From the NCBI RefSeq assembly GCF_014192015.1, contig NZ_JACHXJ010000001.1, positions 124,001 to 188,000 on the forward strand: 64,000 nucleotides of DNA, in the 5' to 3' direction. Position numbers and translations under genes: made by a program. Positions 62,697 through 64,000 of the stretch are shown in pieces. The notes beneath the pieces are model-generated. The model was given only the letters and a program-made list of their open reading frames with translations, made no database searches and had not been told where the DNA came from. Position 1 is the first letter of the stretch; every line of letters begins with the position of its first letter. The stretch is from Paenibacillus rhizosphaerae (GTDB taxonomy: Bacteria > Bacillota > Bacilli > Paenibacillales > Paenibacillaceae).

Positions 62697-63271
62697 ATCA
62701 ATCCCCCTACTTTACCATGAAAAATGCAATAAATTTACTTAAATGATAAGTTACCCCGATATGTAACGGTTCTTTTTTCATTATGACGGCGCTTAAAGTT
62801 TTTTTCAATTTATTTTCTGTTAGATTCTGGGTGCTCTCTAGAAATCGAGTTTTCATGGATGAGCTACACGATTACATGTTCTCTAATACATCCACCCTTT
62901 CTGCAATTCTTCTAATATTATTTCGGCCGATTTATCCAGATTATGAACATCGATGAACGTCATTCGTATGGTCGTGGTTTGATCAGGACCCGTGTATAAA
63001 ATTAACCTTACATGCCTTCCGGACTGCCCTGACCGATCCACCCTAAAATCTAGTAACCTTCACCTGAAATGTAGCGGATATATTACATGACCGTTTCCTT
63101 CATATAATGTTTATTACAGAGAGGCTCAGCAATGACCACGGTCACGCTCATGACGCGGATGAGCAATGCATACGGTAACCAGCAAGTAAAAGTACCGGTC
63201 AGCAAGGATGGTGTCTGGAAAATCTCAGGTTCAGTAATCGAAGGACAAATAAACTAAAGGGGGGATACATT
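62697..63271. other. Intergenic region with two short coding remnants
   Basis: On the minus strand, 62883-63041 encodes 52 residues ending RMTFIDVHNLDKSAEIILEE and LQKGWMY, without a ribosome binding site. On the plus strand, 63132-63257 encodes 41 residues, MTTVTLMTRMSNAYGNQQVK onwards. Both look like ends of lost genes; neither is recognised. ATGTA and TACAT half-sites face each other near 63068-63087. Confidence 0.35.
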
Positions 63272-64000
63272 GTGGAATTACGTCAGCTTGAATATTTTAT
63301 TCAAGTTTGCAAATCCGGAAGTCTGACCAAAGCGAAAGAAGAATTAGGTGTAACTCAGCCTACACTAAGTCAGCAAATTCGGGTTTTGGAAGATGAGTAC
63401 AATATTCAATTGTTCGATCGGGTCAGCAGGGGAGTTGAGGTAACGGAAGCGGGGAAAATTCTCTTGAATAAGGGCCATGCCATTATGAATCTTCTTGAAG
63501 AAGCGCGAAATGAAATCGTTGGCCGAGTCAACCAATCTGTAGAGACCATTTCTATTGGATGCTGTCCTGCTGAACTCGAATATCTTGCTCCTTACTTCAT
63601 GAGATTTCATCAAAAGTACCCGAACATTTTATTGAAAATTATCGATGCAGAGGATGCCGAGAATAAAGTTTTGGAACAAAAGGTAGATATCGGGATCACT
63701 GCCTATCCGGTTTCTGACACTTCAGTCATTTCGACTCATTTGTATAGACAAGAAATGGCGCTATTGCTTCACTCGGAACATCCTTTGGCCAATAAATCTT
63801 CGATTCCTTTTCGATCTTTGAAGCAAATGAATTCGATCATGTTCCGGGAACAAAACAAATCATTAATTGATATGCATTGTTTCTCTTGTGGGTTTGCCTT
63901 GAAGTCGAGCATAGAAACATCCTCCACTCCAGTATTGATTCACTGGGTTCGTCAGGGACTTGGAGCAGCTCTTATCCCTATATCTTTGCTTGAAGGTCTA
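63272..64000 (+). CDS. LysR-family transcriptional regulator, partial (3' end outside window)
   Basis: A 243-codon open frame to the window edge. The N-terminal helix-turn-helix is ELRQLEYFIQVCKSGSLTKA followed by KEELGVTQPTLSQQIRVLED. The effector domain starts near ETISIGCCPAELEYLAPYFM and includes QEMALLLHSEHPLAN. The start is GTG at 63272 with AAAGGGGGG. Typical LysR proteins have about 300 residues, so roughly 50 are missing. Its target is unknown. Confidence 0.92.
   Translation, partial: MELRQLEYFIQVCKSGSLTKAKEELGVTQPTLSQQIRVLEDEYNIQLFDRVSRGVEVTEAGKILLNKGHAIMNLLEEARNEIVGRVNQSVETISIGCCPAELEYLAPYFMRFHQKYPNILLKIIDAEDAENKVLEQKVDIGITAYPVSDTSVISTHLYRQEMALLLHSEHPLANKSSIPFRSLKQMNSIMFREQNKSLIDMHCFSCGFALKSSIETSSTPVLIHWVRQGLGAALIPISLLEGL

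Noticed and set aside
1..64000. CRISPR arrays, prophage, integrated plasmid, tRNA or rRNA genes
   Set aside because: No regularly spaced direct repeats, integrase, capsid or replication genes, or structural RNA signatures were seen.

Overview
The window looks like the chromosome of a Paenibacillus-type soil or plant-associated Firmicute. The evidence is the strong AGGAGG-type ribosome binding sites with frequent GTG and TTG starts, LplB/YtcP-type sugar ABC transporters with large lipoprotein binding proteins and no ATPase gene beside them, a YesN/YesM-type two-component pair, T-box leaders, and many one-component regulators. I saw no rRNA, tRNA, CRISPR array, phage module or intact insertion sequence. 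This assignment is from gene style only.

Layout. 1-8460: a truncated Crp/Fnr regulator, a MocR regulator, an azoreductase, a trxB-trxA operon preceded by three copies of a 16-bp palindrome, a thioredoxin-like protein, an SDR and a small NAD(P)-binding protein, with several decayed gene fragments. 8565-9647: a beta-propeller lactonase-like protein. 10473-20478: a complete potassium-uptake (Kdp) region. kdpE and a kdpD lacking its N-terminal sensor lie on the minus strand; a small membrane protein and kdpF-A-B-C lie on the plus strand, followed by one protein carrying the KdpD sensor plus USP unit twice in tandem. A near copy of the E. coli KdpE binding site lies before the minus-strand sensor gene.

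20723-33147: an orphan nucleotidyltransferase, an FAD oxidoreductase, then a response regulator/histidine kinase pair, a secreted GH16-like enzyme and a sugar ABC transporter (two permeases and a binding protein). Three promoters here share one upstream element at a nearly fixed distance from the -10 box, which makes it a good candidate for the target of the response regulator.

33458-45486: a carbohydrate-utilisation locus. A GntR regulator and a TIM-barrel isomerase-like gene face a nine-gene set: a D-apionate oxidoisomerase-like protein, a Gfo/Idh/MocA dehydrogenase, an amidohydrolase-2 hydrolase, a cytoplasmic GH140-like apiosidase, a second sugar ABC transporter, a DUF5060/DUF4038-type hydrolase and a GH130-like enzyme. 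Together these suggest import and intracellular breakdown of apiose-containing plant glycans. Paired TTGTATACAA-type palindromes in the divergent gap are likely the GntR operators.

45729-64000: an ArsR regulator facing two tandem duplicate SDRs, with three ATCTAAATAT boxes between; an MFS exporter; a stand-alone acetolactate synthase gene behind two tandem T-box leaders; a TetR regulator followed by an MFS exporter, a Rossmann protein, an SRPBCC protein and a Met/His-rich membrane-anchored multicopper oxidase, with TTGATCAATCA-type boxes repeated along the cluster; a minus-strand operon of a GAF-PAS-GGDEF-EAL protein, a ThDP enzyme and a carboxymuconolactone-decarboxylase-like protein; and a LysR regulator cut by the window end.
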